A stretch of 59,000 nucleotides of DNA, taken from the NCBI GenBank assembly GCA_903813345.2, contig CAIIXF020000680.1, forward strand, positions 1 to 59,000, given 5' to 3'. Below are positions 49,883 to 59,000 of this stretch, one piece after another. Position 1 is the stretch's first letter, and each line of letters begins with the position of its first letter. The notes beneath the pieces were generated by a model. That model searched no databases and was not told the DNA's origin. It worked only from the letters and a program-made list of their open reading frames with translations. The position numbers and the translations under genes were made by a program. Origin of the DNA: Owenia fusiformis (lineage: Eukaryota; Annelida; Polychaeta; Sabellida; Oweniidae).

Positions 49883-50418
49883 ATTCAAGATATATATAGC
49901 ACCAAGAAATGACCCTTGTGGAACATCATTATTATTATGTAGGTTACTTTTTACTCATTTCAGATATTTTATATGTGAGAAAGAGATCATAATCAGATGT
50001 ATTTAGTATTATTTATTGATAATTTTGTAGGAAACACTTATATCAATTTGATATTATCACAGAATGAGACATTTCATAGATTGTAAGGTTGGCGGCCATC
50101 TTGAATTTTTTTTATTTTTGTCAAGAGACATTTCTGGAACCTAACATATTGGTATACATCATATAAGAACTCTATTATAGAAAAAACAGCAATATATGTT
50201 TATGTGTATGCTAGTTTTCTGTTCTAATATGCTGGCTAAAATACATAAAACGTGTGAAAATTCAAAATGGCCGCCAAAAAAATTCCTCAAGGATGCTCGT
50301 TGGGCATCCGACAGTTTCTGAATATGGATATCATGTTTAAACAGAAAATGCAAAAAAAGTTCATATAATAAGCATTTCCACCTTCACTTAAAATATGGCA
50401 CTTCACATCCGGACTATA
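49099..50418 (+). repeat. Right arm of the palindromic element
   Basis: Inverted partner of 47128-48429. It is slightly longer through small insertions, including ATTGC near 49302. It contains the gene 3' half, then about 500 bp of AT-rich tail that is also mirrored on the left. Confidence 0.85.
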
Positions 50419-50735
50419 AATGAAAGTCTGAATATATATTCCTCTACTAAAGGTTCTACACATATTAGCAATTGATTATCTATTAAAATTTGGCTCCAGT
50501 TTTGAGATATTATAGCTCAAAAACTGAAAAAAGGTCAAATTTCGGAATTTTTCAAGGTCAAATTTCAACTTGCATTAATTCGACCAAACCTTTTTTAAAA
50601 ATCATGTACAAGTTGTCTGGAGTTCATATATGACCTTTCATTAGAGATTTGACCTTTGGCTGGCCTTTAAATGTTCAGAAACAAATATAGGGCCTCCGTA
50701 AGATTGCTTGCAATCTTAGATCGTTAGATCTCTAG

Positions 50736-50837
50736 TTAACAACTCTGAGTGCAGATTGGATCACACTAAAGCTTATTTGTCTGTAATGTGCTGTTCAGGA
50801 ATAACATATCCTTACATATACACAGTTTTTCCCATTC
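50736..50837 (-). other. Truncated 3' UTR of the nucleotidyltransferase-TPR gene
   Basis: Only 102 bp separate the TGA stop from the CTAG end of the composite element, and no AATAAA is present in them. The left host flank of the element carries AATAAA on the minus strand at 33583-33588. In a rejoined empty site it would lie just over 100 nt after the stop. Confidence 0.45.
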
Positions 50838-53800
50838 TCAGGAAATGTTGAGACTCTCAATAAAGTAGCATGAGGCTTCTGCATACTCCCCCATGTTATG
50901 AAGTATGGTACCTATCTTTCCCTGTGTTTCAGTAGCATCTGGGTGATTATTATCACAGTGGATTTCTTTATATATTGCCAGACTTTCCTGATGATATTCC
51001 AGTACTTTAGTCTTATCTCCCATCTCAGCATAAACATTGCCTATGCTGAATAGTGAACTAGCAACATCCAGGTTAGGGTTGTCCTGGTGGATTAATCTGC
51101 TCATTGCCAGACTTTCCTGATGATATTCCAGTGCTTTAGTCTTATCTCCCATCTCAGCATAAACATTGCCCATGCTGTATAGTGATTTAGCAACATCTGA
51201 GTTAGGATTGTCCTGGTGGATTAATCTGCTCATTGCCAGACTTTCCTGATGATATGCCAGTGCTTTAGTCTTATCTCCCATCTCAGCATAAACATTGCCT
51301 ATGCTGTAAAGTGAACTAGCAACATCGGTGTTAGGGTTGTCCTGGTAGATTAATCTGCTCATTGTCAGACTTTCCTGATGATATTCCAGTGCAATAGTCT
51401 TATCTCCCAACTCAGCATAAACATTGCCTATGCTGTATAGTGATTTAGCAACATCTGAGTTAGGATTGTCCTGGTGGATTAATCTGCTCATTGCCAGACT
51501 TTCCTGATGATATGCCAGTGCTTTAGTCTTATCTCCCATCTCAGCATAAACATTGCCTATGTTGTATAGTGAACTAGCAACATTGGTGTTAGGGTTGTCC
51601 TGGTGGATTAATCTGCTCATTGCCAGACTTTCCTGATGATATTCCAGTGCAATAGTCTTATCTCCCATCTGAGCATAAACATTGCCTATGCTGTATAGTG
51701 ATTTAGCAACATCTGAGTTAGGATTGTCCTGGTGGATTAATCTGCTCATTGCCAGACTTTCCTGATGATATGCCAGTGCTTTAGTCTTATCTCCCATCTC
51801 AGCATAAACATTGCCTATGCTGTATAGTGATTTAGCAACATCTGAGTTAGGGTTGTCCTGGTGGATTAATCTGCTCATTGCCAGACTTTCCTGATGATAT
51901 GCCAGTGCTTTAGTCTTATCTCCCATCTCAGCATAAACATTGCCTATGTTGTATAGTGAACTAGCAACATCGGTGTTAGGGTTGTCCTGGTGGATTAATA
52001 TGCTCATTTTCAGACTTTCCTGATGATATGCCAGTGCTTTAGTCTTATCTCCCATCTCAGCATAAACATTGCCTATGTTGTATAGTGAACTAGCAACATC
52101 GGTGTTAGGGTTGTCCTGGTGGATTAATATGCTCATTTTCAGACTTTCCTGATGATATGCCAGTGCTTTAGTCTTATCTCCCATCTCAGCATAAAGGTTG
52201 CCTATGCTGTATAGTGAACTAGCAACATCGGTGTTAGGGTTGTCCTGGTGAATTAATATGCTCATTTTCAGACTTTCCTGATGATATGCCAGTGCTTTAG
52301 TCTTATCTCCCATCTCAGCATAAACATCGCCTATGCTGTATAGTGATTTAGCAACATCTGAGTTAGGATTGTCCTGGTGGATTAATCTGCTCATTGTCAG
52401 ACTTTCCTGATGATATTCCAGTGCTTTAGTCTTATCTCCCATCTCAGGATAAACATTGCCTATGCTGTATAGTGATCTGGCAACATCGGTGTTAGGGTTG
52501 TCCTGGTGGATTAATCTGCTCATTGTCAGACTTTCCTGATGATATTCCAGTGCTGTAGTCTTATCTCCCATCTCAGCATAAACATTGCCTATGCTGTATA
52601 GTGATCTGGCAACATCGGTGTTAGGGTTGTCCTGATGGATTAATCTGCTCATTGTCAGACTTTCCTGATGATATTCCAGTGCTTTAGTCTTATCTCCCAT
52701 CTCAGCATAAACATTGCCTATGCTGTATAGTGATTTAGCAACATCTGAGTTAGGGTTGTCCTGGTGGATTAATCTGCTCATTGCCAGACTTTCCTGATGA
52801 TATTCCAGTGCTTTAGTCTTATCTCCCATCTCAGCATAAACATTGCCTATGTTGTATAGTGAACTAGCAACATCGGTGTTAGGGTTGTCCTTGTGGATTA
52901 ATCTGCTCATTCTCAGACTTTCCTGATGATATTCCAGTGCTTTAGTCTTATCTCCCATCTCAGCATAAACATTGCCTATGTTGTATAGTGAACTAGCAAC
53001 ATCGGTGTTAGGGTTGTCCTGGTGGATTAATCTGCTCATTGTCAGACTTTCCTGATGATATTCCAGTGCTTTAGTCTTATCTCCCATCTCAGCATAAAGG
53101 TTGCCTATGCTGTATAGTGAACTAGCAACATCTGAGTTAGGATTGTCCTGGTGGATTAATCTGCTCATTGCCAGACTTTCCTGATGATATGCCAGTGCTT
53201 TAGTCTTATCTCCCATCTCAGCATAAACATTGCCTATGCTGTATAGTGAACTAGCAACATCGGTGTTAGGGTTGTCCTGGTGGATTAATATGCTCATTTT
53301 CAGACTTTCCTGATGATATGCCAGTGCTTTAGTCTTATCTCCCATCTCAGCATAAACATTGCCTATGTTGTATAGTAAACTAGCAACATCGGTGTTAGGG
53401 TTGTCCTGGTGGATTAATATGCTCATTTTCAGACTTTCCTGATGATATGCCAGTGCTTTAATCTTATCTCCCATCTCAGCATAAAGGTTGCCTATGCTGT
53501 ATAGTGAACTAGCAACATCGGTGTTAGGGTTTTCCTGGTGGATTAATCTGCTCATTGTCAGACTTTCCTGATGATATTCCAGTGCTTTAATCTTATTTCC
53601 CATCTCAGCATAAACATTGCCTATGCTGTATAGTGATTTAGCAATATCTGGATGGGGACTGTCCTTGTGGATGAGTCTTCTCATTATAAGACTCTCTTTA
53701 TTATATTCCAGTGCTTTAGTCTTATCTCCCATGTCATTATACACACAACCTATGTTGTTCAGTGATGAAGCAACATCTGAATGGGGACTGTCCTGGTTGA

Positions 53801-55762
53801 TTACTCTTCTCATTGTAAGACTCTCTTGATGATATTTCAGTGCTTCATTCTTATGTCCCATGGCATTATACACATTGCCTATGTTATTCAATGACATAGA
53901 GAGGCCATTTATATCATTGATTTTTCTTCTTATTTTCAGACTGTCATTGTGATGTTGTAGTGCGTCTGAATAGCACCCTTGTGAATGATACAGTAAACCT
54001 ATTGCAGTCTGTATAGAAGCCATTTCCCTCTCTTGCCTTCCTGTATCAAGGCTTTGAAGTATTTTTAACTCTCTTTGGTATGCATGCAATGTCCTCTGAA
54101 AGAAGGCGATGTTGCTGTATAATTTTGATTCTACTTCATTGCTCCCTTCAAAATATCTCTTACTATAAGCCCAGTTACCACTCACATTCAAGTTTGATTT
54201 GAGGAATTTACACCATGGTAAAAATGTGTTAAAAAAACGTAGTATGGCTGTATAACTTCTTACTGGTATTACTTCTATTTTTTCATTTCCTACCAATTCA
54301 CTTTGGAAGAAAGATATGAGCTCCTTCTGTTGCTTATATGTACCATAGAACATATGTCTAAGATTTATGACAGAGACCACCATCAGTTGTAGATCCTTCA
54401 TTGCTCTTTCTGTCAGGATACCCTTATGTTGCAGTTCCTCTAACACGTCTAATGGAGCACATGCTGTACATCCATGCATAAGCTTTAGAATGTTGATAGT
54501 GATTGTAGCAAATCTGTAGACATCATGATTTGTATGCATTTTCCTTATGAATGATTTTGATGACAGAGGTTTTTCATTTTGTGCTAAGTGTTCTTTCAGT
54601 CTCCACATTGCGCGTTCTCTACCCATTGTGATGTCTGGATTGGTTTCAGATGGTGATGTCAATATGGAGTGTACTTTTTCATTATACTCCTTCCATAAAG
54701 CATAGTCTCCAGTTATAAGAGTTGATATCGCGAGGATGTCACTAAGATCATATTCCTTTACCGATTCTTCTGTAAACTGAAACTTACTCATATTATCAAC
54801 AGTCATGATAAGTTCAAGCTTGGGAGGTTTGTAAGGATACCTTCTACACTTCCTACCAATTGCTGTCTTGCTTGCATGTGGCTGTGTTCCATCACAAGAC
54901 ACTCCCCTTGTGGTTGCTGTGTCATAGAAGAAATTGTCTTTCATGTCAGATGGTAATTGGTTATTGAAATCTGTCAGAACAGGTATGTTTAAACAGTGTA
55001 ACAAAGTTTCCCCAAGGTTAAGAACCTTCAAGTGCATGTAATAGGCTATCATACGCAATTGCATTTTGACATGTTCAACCGGATTATCTAAAGGATCATA
55101 CAATATTGCCCAGTCTAGGTCAGAGTATGCTGTGACCTCTTGACGAGACAGGGAACCAAGTGCTATAAATGCAAAATGACAATCAGGGTTTCCTAAAACA
55201 GAAATACAGTCTTTGATGATTGACCGATAAAAATTTAGGAGCTGTTGTGTTATTCCACTATAGAACCTTTTACTTTGCTGTATTGTGTTGTCTTCATCTT
55301 CTTCTTTCATCCTTGTGGTCACATCATCAACTATCATGTTCTCCTTGATGATGTCATTAACAGTAATGTTAGAGTACTCACGTATCTTTTCCAATGCTTC
55401 TTTGTACTTCATTGTTGACACTTTGGTTGGCACATCACTACAGTTTGCAGGAGAACACTTTTGTACAAAGTTATCCTCTATTAGTTGGAGCTGTTGGTCA
55501 ATACATTCCAATGAGTTATCTGCAAGGGTTCTATATGTGCCATCAGCTTGTTTGCTATTCAGCTTCTCAATTCTACACTTTGCTGCATTATATAGTGCAC
55601 ATGACCAAATATAGTGTTCATACCAGATTTCCGAGGTCTCTGCTGATGTGATGTATAACTGGCCAAGTTGACACATGAGGTCTGCCTGTTCTTTCAACTC
55701 TGTTTGTTGGTCACATGCTTTTATTTTGCAACCAAGCTCATACATTTCTTCTGTAACCTCCC
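50838..55762 (-). CDS. DUF294/GlnD-type nucleotidyltransferase fused to ~25 TPRs
   Basis: One open exon of about 1640 codons. Residues (counted from the Met at 55745) 1-180 are helical. Residues about 185-350 are a GlnD/DUF294-like nucleotidyltransferase: GSLSRQE (197-203) followed by YSDLDWAIL with D209 and D211 as likely metal ligands, and DILAISTLITGD near 336-347. Residues 385-475 resemble the helical DUF294_C part (GILTERAMKDLQ, NLRHMFY). From about 575 come TPRs of 43 residues (129 bp), of the kinesin-light-chain/nephrocystin type, e.g. IGNVYAEMGDKTKALEYHQE. About 20 in the middle are nearly identical. No transmembrane segment is seen. Bacterial relatives uridylylate PII or adenylate other targets; the animal substrate is unknown. 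TPRs suggest a scaffold or sensing role. The Met at 55745 may be internal, because the frame stays open upstream to an acceptor at 55763. Confidence 0.85.
51000..53640 (-). repeat. Homogenised 129 bp TPR-coding repeats, about 20 units
   Basis: The minus-strand unit codes IGNVYAEMGDKTKALEYHQE then SL-MSRLIHQDNP and N(T/S)DVA(S/K)SLY(S/N). Variation is limited to a few recurrent alternatives: E/A before YHQE, T/A/K/R before M, SR/SI, T/S, S/K, S/N. These recur in blocks, which points to unequal crossing-over or gene conversion. The flanking first three and last two TPRs are clearly more diverged. Confidence 0.9.
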
Positions 55763-55775
55763 CTGAAAGATGAAC
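55763..55775 (-). promoter_or_regulatory. 3' splice acceptor of the TPR gene exon
   Basis: The minus strand reads GTTCATCTTTCAG|GGGAGG. The reading frame continues through the junction (GEVTEEMYEL), with the first full codon one base split, so an upstream coding exon is expected. None was recognised between 55775 and the right edge. Confidence 0.65.
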
Positions 55776-57482
55776 ATTTGATCTAATATTTGGTTCCTGA
55801 CAAATTATTTGATTCTATACTTGGTATAGATGTTAATTTAAATCCCATCCGAGGGTTAAGATACAATGATCCAATTTAAGTGCAAACCCTTACATTATGT
55901 ACATGATTTTTTTTTCATGGAATCTCATCTGAATATTAAGATCTAATTTAAGAGCAGATTGTAATTTCAGTTCATATCAATTATTTTTTCAATTCAATTC
56001 ATGTAAGTGTTTTTGATCCAGCTATCATGCAGAGGATTCCTGAGTTTTGTTAGGATCATTCTAGTATTTTTGACCAACATTATCATGCTGATGTTTGATG
56101 AAGTTTGAATTGGTGCATTTAAAAATGTGGGGAATGGTATTAAACATTCATGGGCATATTTTTCATATACCTGTAATGTTGGGAATTCCCAAGCTTTGTT
56201 TTGATCATTCTGGACTCCGTGACCAACATTATTATGCCAATGTTTGACAATTCAAAGTTTAATGCTGCTTATTTTGGAATTTAGGGGACACTTTTAAACT
56301 TCCATAAAATCATTTATGATCAACCTATCATGACGTCAGTATATCTCAGCAAAGCTTTGGATCAAAGGATGAGTCTGGGAATGAGTCTGGGTATCGACCC
56401 AAAAAATATTGAAAACTGTAATGTCTGAAAAACCAACTCAATCACACATATTATTAAAGGATGTATAAAACTATCAAGGGCTTAGAAAACAATAAAAAAT
56501 GAGTTTTTTGAAAAATATCATCAATTAGATTCATTTTCATTAATTAAATGCAATAAATACACATTCGCTTTCGAATAAAATCTGAAAGTACTCTAATAAC
56601 AAAAGTGAAAGTATCTGGCCGGAATTCCCCCAAAACAGTCCTGCCAATTCCATTTTGATGATGTAATACTCGTAGCCCGCTTTTGTGAAAATCTAATATA
56701 ATGTGACGTCATTTCCCTAACAACGATAGCTTTGGAGAAACCCCCAAACTGTTAGATGATTTTCCACATTATTTCCCATTTATATACCAAATTAATTCTA
56801 AGCCAAAAAACACATTATTTCCCATTTATATACCAAATTAATTCTAAGCCAAAAAACACCAATGTTTTTGCTATTGATTTAAGGTTGGCCCCTCATTAAG
56901 TACACTTGACGAAACGTTCTGAAAATTGCTAAAAGTAGGGGTCATTGTAACAGCTTCCACTCCATCAGTATTTTATCAATTTACATTTTCTTCATATGGA
57001 TTGAAAGATGAATATCCACTCTAAATGTATAAGTAAAGAAAAGTATTATACATATACACAACATGCTGTATTAAGGCTTTGAAAAGGTGTCAAAAACACT
57101 TAAATAGTTATATACAACCTTTAAACTTCAATATCTTATACTTCTTGTGAGATTACAAAAATATCAATTTGTATCACAATTGATGATGAATATTTACACC
57201 AAAGACAGTGCATATCACTTTGCAAGAATTGAAAAAAATCAATGGCAAATATGAAATGAGTAATTTATACAAAAAGTTTGAAACATATCCTCCAAAACAT
57301 TGCTTACTTTCTTTGTACAGACATTGAATGGTATTTCTTGATAAGTGAATTGGTGTTTATCCAGGTAATCAAGGGATTATAGTCACTCAAAGTTAATGAG
57401 CATCCAGTTTTAGCACTTCAATTGTGTTGGTGAATTTACACATATTTCAGTCAAATTCACGCTGAGCACAACATTCACACCA
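55776..57482. other. Probable intron/intergenic DNA with small tandem duplications
   Basis: An imperfect ~160 bp tandem pair lies at about 56030-56180 and 56190-56340, sharing GACCAACATTAT-ATGC-AATGTTTGA. A 46 bp perfect tandem duplication starts CACATTATTTCCCATTTATA (56765-56810 and 56811-56856). No exon or RNA gene was recognised. Confidence 0.5.
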
Positions 57483-58246
57483 GGGAATTTCGCGTCATAA
57501 TTATTCCTCTGCTAGAGGCGCTGCGAGCGCGCGGCCATTTTGCCGGTCAATTTGGGTCAAATATTGTCCAACTTTACACACGATTTTCTAGTGGTTGATG
57601 ATGCCCTTTAACGTATGTAATGATTTGTATATAAAGCTTACATGTATCTGGATTAATATATTTTTATCCTGTGCAGTTTAAACAATTCGTTTTCTTCCAA
57701 CTCTATAAGGAATTACATCATATTTTTTTCGAAAATCGGCGGTAAAACTTGACACTGGTTAGCTATTTTTTCTTTATTTGTAATTTGAATTTTAAAATTC
57801 CGCCTCGGACAAGACACAATTTGTATATTTAGCTCAAACGTGTTTCAAATTTGATGAAGATTCATCCATAAATGAAGAAATACCACCGGCGCAAAAATGT
57901 TGTGTTTTCGTCAAATCTTTGCAGACGATGCGGTTTTTAGTTTACGAAGAAATTGCCCCTCCAAAGTGAAGCTGTAACTTTACTAATATTGAACCAACTT
58001 GAAATAAACAGGATTAAAATAAGCAATTCTTTAGAAACACGATGATATGTATCATGCCTATTTAACAATATATATTATGAAAGAAAATCATAGTTTAAAA
58101 CACATCTGAATTGAAAATTTCATTGCAAACATGAAAAAATGACGGGTTGTACTTATATGTCCGCGCGATGTTTATACACGTTGCATAGGATGTTGCTATG
58201 CACAACAGCGCACCAAGCGGAAGAATAATTATGACGCGAAATTCCC
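57483..58246. mobile_element. 764 bp miniature inverted-repeat element
   Basis: The first 24 bp, beginning GGGAATTTCGCGTCATAAT, are exactly inverted at 58223-58246. Similarity continues imperfectly for about 20 bp more (CTGCTAGAGGCGCTGCG against CCGCTTGGTGCGCTG). The interior has no coding capacity. No clear target duplication is visible next to the ends, so the superfamily is open. Confidence 0.75.
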
Positions 58247-58596
58247 GTTTGTGCATTGTGGTTTAAATTTTATAATCTCTCTGACATGACTCTTGTAATG
58301 AAGAGTCAGATACAAATTGATATTCTTGTACTCCCAGAAGAATATTGATAAGATAAGATATTTCACATTTATTTGCGTTTGAGCAAAGCGACATTAGCAA
58401 ATAAATGATTTCTTTGTGCGTTGCGTAAATGGAACAGTTTGTTGTGTAGGGATAAGAGGTGATTGGTCGATGCTAGCTTAGCGAGTGAGTGATACGGTTC
58501 GAAGGATAGAGCGTCGGTTGTATAGTCATTTTGAGTTCTTGCCACGACATAAACACACAACATATTTTTGGCATTGATACTAAACTCGTTTTCAAC
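58247..58596 (+). other. Upstream region of the right-edge reading frame
   Basis: Could contain the promoter or 5' leader. GTCGGTTGTATAGTCATTTTG around 58511-58532 and the sequence to 58596 resemble an initiator-type leader, but no motif is decisive. Confidence 0.25.
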
Positions 58597-59000
58597 ATGG
58601 ATGAAAATAGTCTCCAACAAGTAAAAGAACTTTTAAAAGATTCATTTGTAAGTTTCAAACGAGAGCTTAAAGACGATGCAGAAACGAATCAGAACAATTT
58701 ACTAAAGAAACTGAAAAAGGATTCTTCATCGAGTAAATTAGAATTGAAAAACAGAGGCAACAAAAAACAGCACGACGTGAACAGCGAGGCGTTAGCGGCC
58801 ATCAACGAGGCGAGCGACTTTCTTGAAAAAGCTGAATCGGCCAGCGACTTCGACATACAACAACATTATTTGAATGAAGTCAAACGATGCCACACTGAAG
58901 GTATGAATATTTTACATAAACGTAATAAACTCATTCGTCTCGCTGATAGTGCCGAAACCGGCTGGCTCGCTGTAGACGAGTACGAGCAAAAGCCAATAGC
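58597..59000 (+). CDS. Start of a helical multicopy-type protein, truncated by window edge
   Basis: Open from ATG at 58597 to the last base (134 codons plus two bases). It begins MDENSLQQVKELLKDSFVSF, has a charged, lysine-rich first 55 residues, then NRGNKKQHDVNSEAL, a helical middle, and KRNKLIRLADSAETGWLAVD before the edge. GC content and codon use are higher than in the surrounding DNA. From memory, similar N-termini (a GNK-x-QH-x-VN motif and an LI-x-x-AD-x-S-x-x-GW motif) occur in multicopy cnidarian and mollusc proteins that precede retroelement genes, possibly DIRS/tyrosine-recombinase or gag-like. That link is unverified. No intron signal is obvious. Confidence 0.65.
   Translation, partial: MDENSLQQVKELLKDSFVSFKRELKDDAETNQNNLLKKLKKDSSSSKLELKNRGNKKQHDVNSEALAAINEASDFLEKAESASDFDIQQHYLNEVKRCHTEGMNILHKRNKLIRLADSAETGWLAVDEYEQKPI

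Larger units (their letters stand above)
47128..50418. mobile_element. 3.3 kb palindromic (foldback) element carrying a FEN1-like nuclease relic
   Basis: The ends are TAGTCTGGATGT and ACATCCGGACTA. Two arms of about 1.3 kb are inverted copies of each other, with a spacer of about 0.67 kb. The flanks are TTTTTAA on the left and TAAATGAAAG on the right, consistent with a 3 bp TAA (or 2 bp TA) duplication. The joined flanks recreate the CAATATTTTT...TGAAAGTC sequence of the 445 bp repeat. PIF/Harbinger elements make 3 bp TWA duplications, but no Harbinger transposase is seen, so assignment is open. The arms hold the 3' half of the gene, and the spacer holds its 5' half. Confidence 0.75.
45906..50690. 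repeat. ~445 bp AGGTCA-rich tandem repeat, interrupted by the palindromic element
   Basis: The marker CAACTTGCNTNNANTNGACC begins at about 45939, 46386, 46831 and 50566. The first spacings are 447 and 445 bp. The last is 3735 bp, which becomes about 444 bp once the 3.29 kb element at 47128-50418 is subtracted. Units share TCAAATCGATTTTCTGGATT, AAGGTCAAAGGTCAAGGTCA and GAATATATATTCCTCT. The sequence is related to the ~140 bp minisatellite at 1019-3540. Confidence 0.85.
33589..50735. mobile_element. Composite of nested Helentron/Helitron-like elements, 17 kb
   Basis: The left end is a hairpin, AGGAGGCCCC-ATC-GGGGGGCCTCCT (33589-33613). The right end has GGGCCTCC (subterminal, inverted relative to the left), a hairpin AAGATTGCTTGCAATCTT, and finishes CTCTAG with host TT following (50736). 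Inside are many partial copies of a second family with the same architecture: head AGACTCCAGAT-ATCTGGAGTCT, tail ATCTGGAGTCT, hairpin TTGAACTTCGTTCAA, then CTAG|TTATT. Heads and tails with inverted subterminal repeats, a 3' hairpin, CTAG ends and T|T insertion match what is known of Helentrons and their non-autonomous derivatives. No Rep/helicase gene is present. Whether it is one insertion or several adjacent ones cannot be settled by eye. Confidence 0.55.

Noticed and set aside
47181-50353. Mirrored 64-codon frames (MHFLFKHDI...) at the two palindrome ends
   Set aside because: Present in both arms because the arms are copies. Sequence is AT-rich tail DNA with no domain, so a gene is not supported, though the near-identity shows the arms are recent or converted.
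53617-55651. Plus-strand frames opposite the TPR gene
   Set aside because: Shadows of the long minus-strand coding exon.
58369-58658. Minus-strand frames over the right-edge gene start
   Set aside because: They lie opposite and upstream of the better-supported plus-strand frame at 58597 and have no domain character.

Overview
The window looks like nuclear DNA of an invertebrate animal, probably a marine lophotrochozoan (mollusc or brachiopod type). The reasons are AT-rich intron-containing DNA with GT-AG splice signals, a two-ORF LINE, several miniature transposons, abundant AGGTCA-rich tandem repeats, and a large nucleotidyltransferase-TPR gene of a kind I associate with such genomes. The phylum is an inference. 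No bacterial gene organisation, rRNA, tRNA or CRISPR was found.

Layout, left to right. 1-5200 is repeat DNA: a diverged dispersed family of about 130 bp units, interrupted by an element with 11 bp terminal inverted repeats (831-3572) whose core is a ~140 bp minisatellite, then an AAGCTT/AAGCGT-rich imperfect palindrome. 6192-11430 is a nearly intact minus-strand LINE bounded by a perfect 10 bp target-site duplication. From 12132 to 31056 on the plus strand lie scattered, recognisable exons of the checkpoint clamp loader RAD17. Some exons are missing and at least one is frameshifted. Between them, one exon, the one coding the sensor-2 motif GDIRGAINSLQF and its 5' splice site, has been amplified into a 15 kb array of about 155 copies of a 97 bp unit (13424-28464). 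This is the most striking feature of the window: a satellite made from a protein-coding exon plus its splice donor, with higher-order duplications of 15 units.

33589-50735 appears to be one large composite of nested Helentron/Helitron-like non-autonomous elements. Heads and tails carry subterminal inverted repeats, a 3' hairpin and a CTAG|TT end. Inside it are pyrimidine microsatellites, a 691 bp piggyBac-like miniature element with TTAA duplications, a 445 bp AGGTCA-rich tandem repeat, and a 3.3 kb palindromic element (47128-50418) carrying a broken gene for a FEN1/XPG-like PIN nuclease with a C-terminal cysteine-rich motif. Three of these insertions can be checked inside the window because the flanks rejoin to a known repeat copy.

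50838-55762 (minus) is a large coding exon for a DUF294/GlnD-type nucleotidyltransferase fused to about 25 TPRs of 43 residues, around 20 of them nearly identical. The composite element sits only about 100 bp past its stop codon and seems to have displaced its poly(A) signal. At the right edge are a 0.76 kb inverted-repeat miniature element and the start of an open reading frame (58597 onward) that resembles multicopy, probably retroelement-associated, invertebrate proteins.
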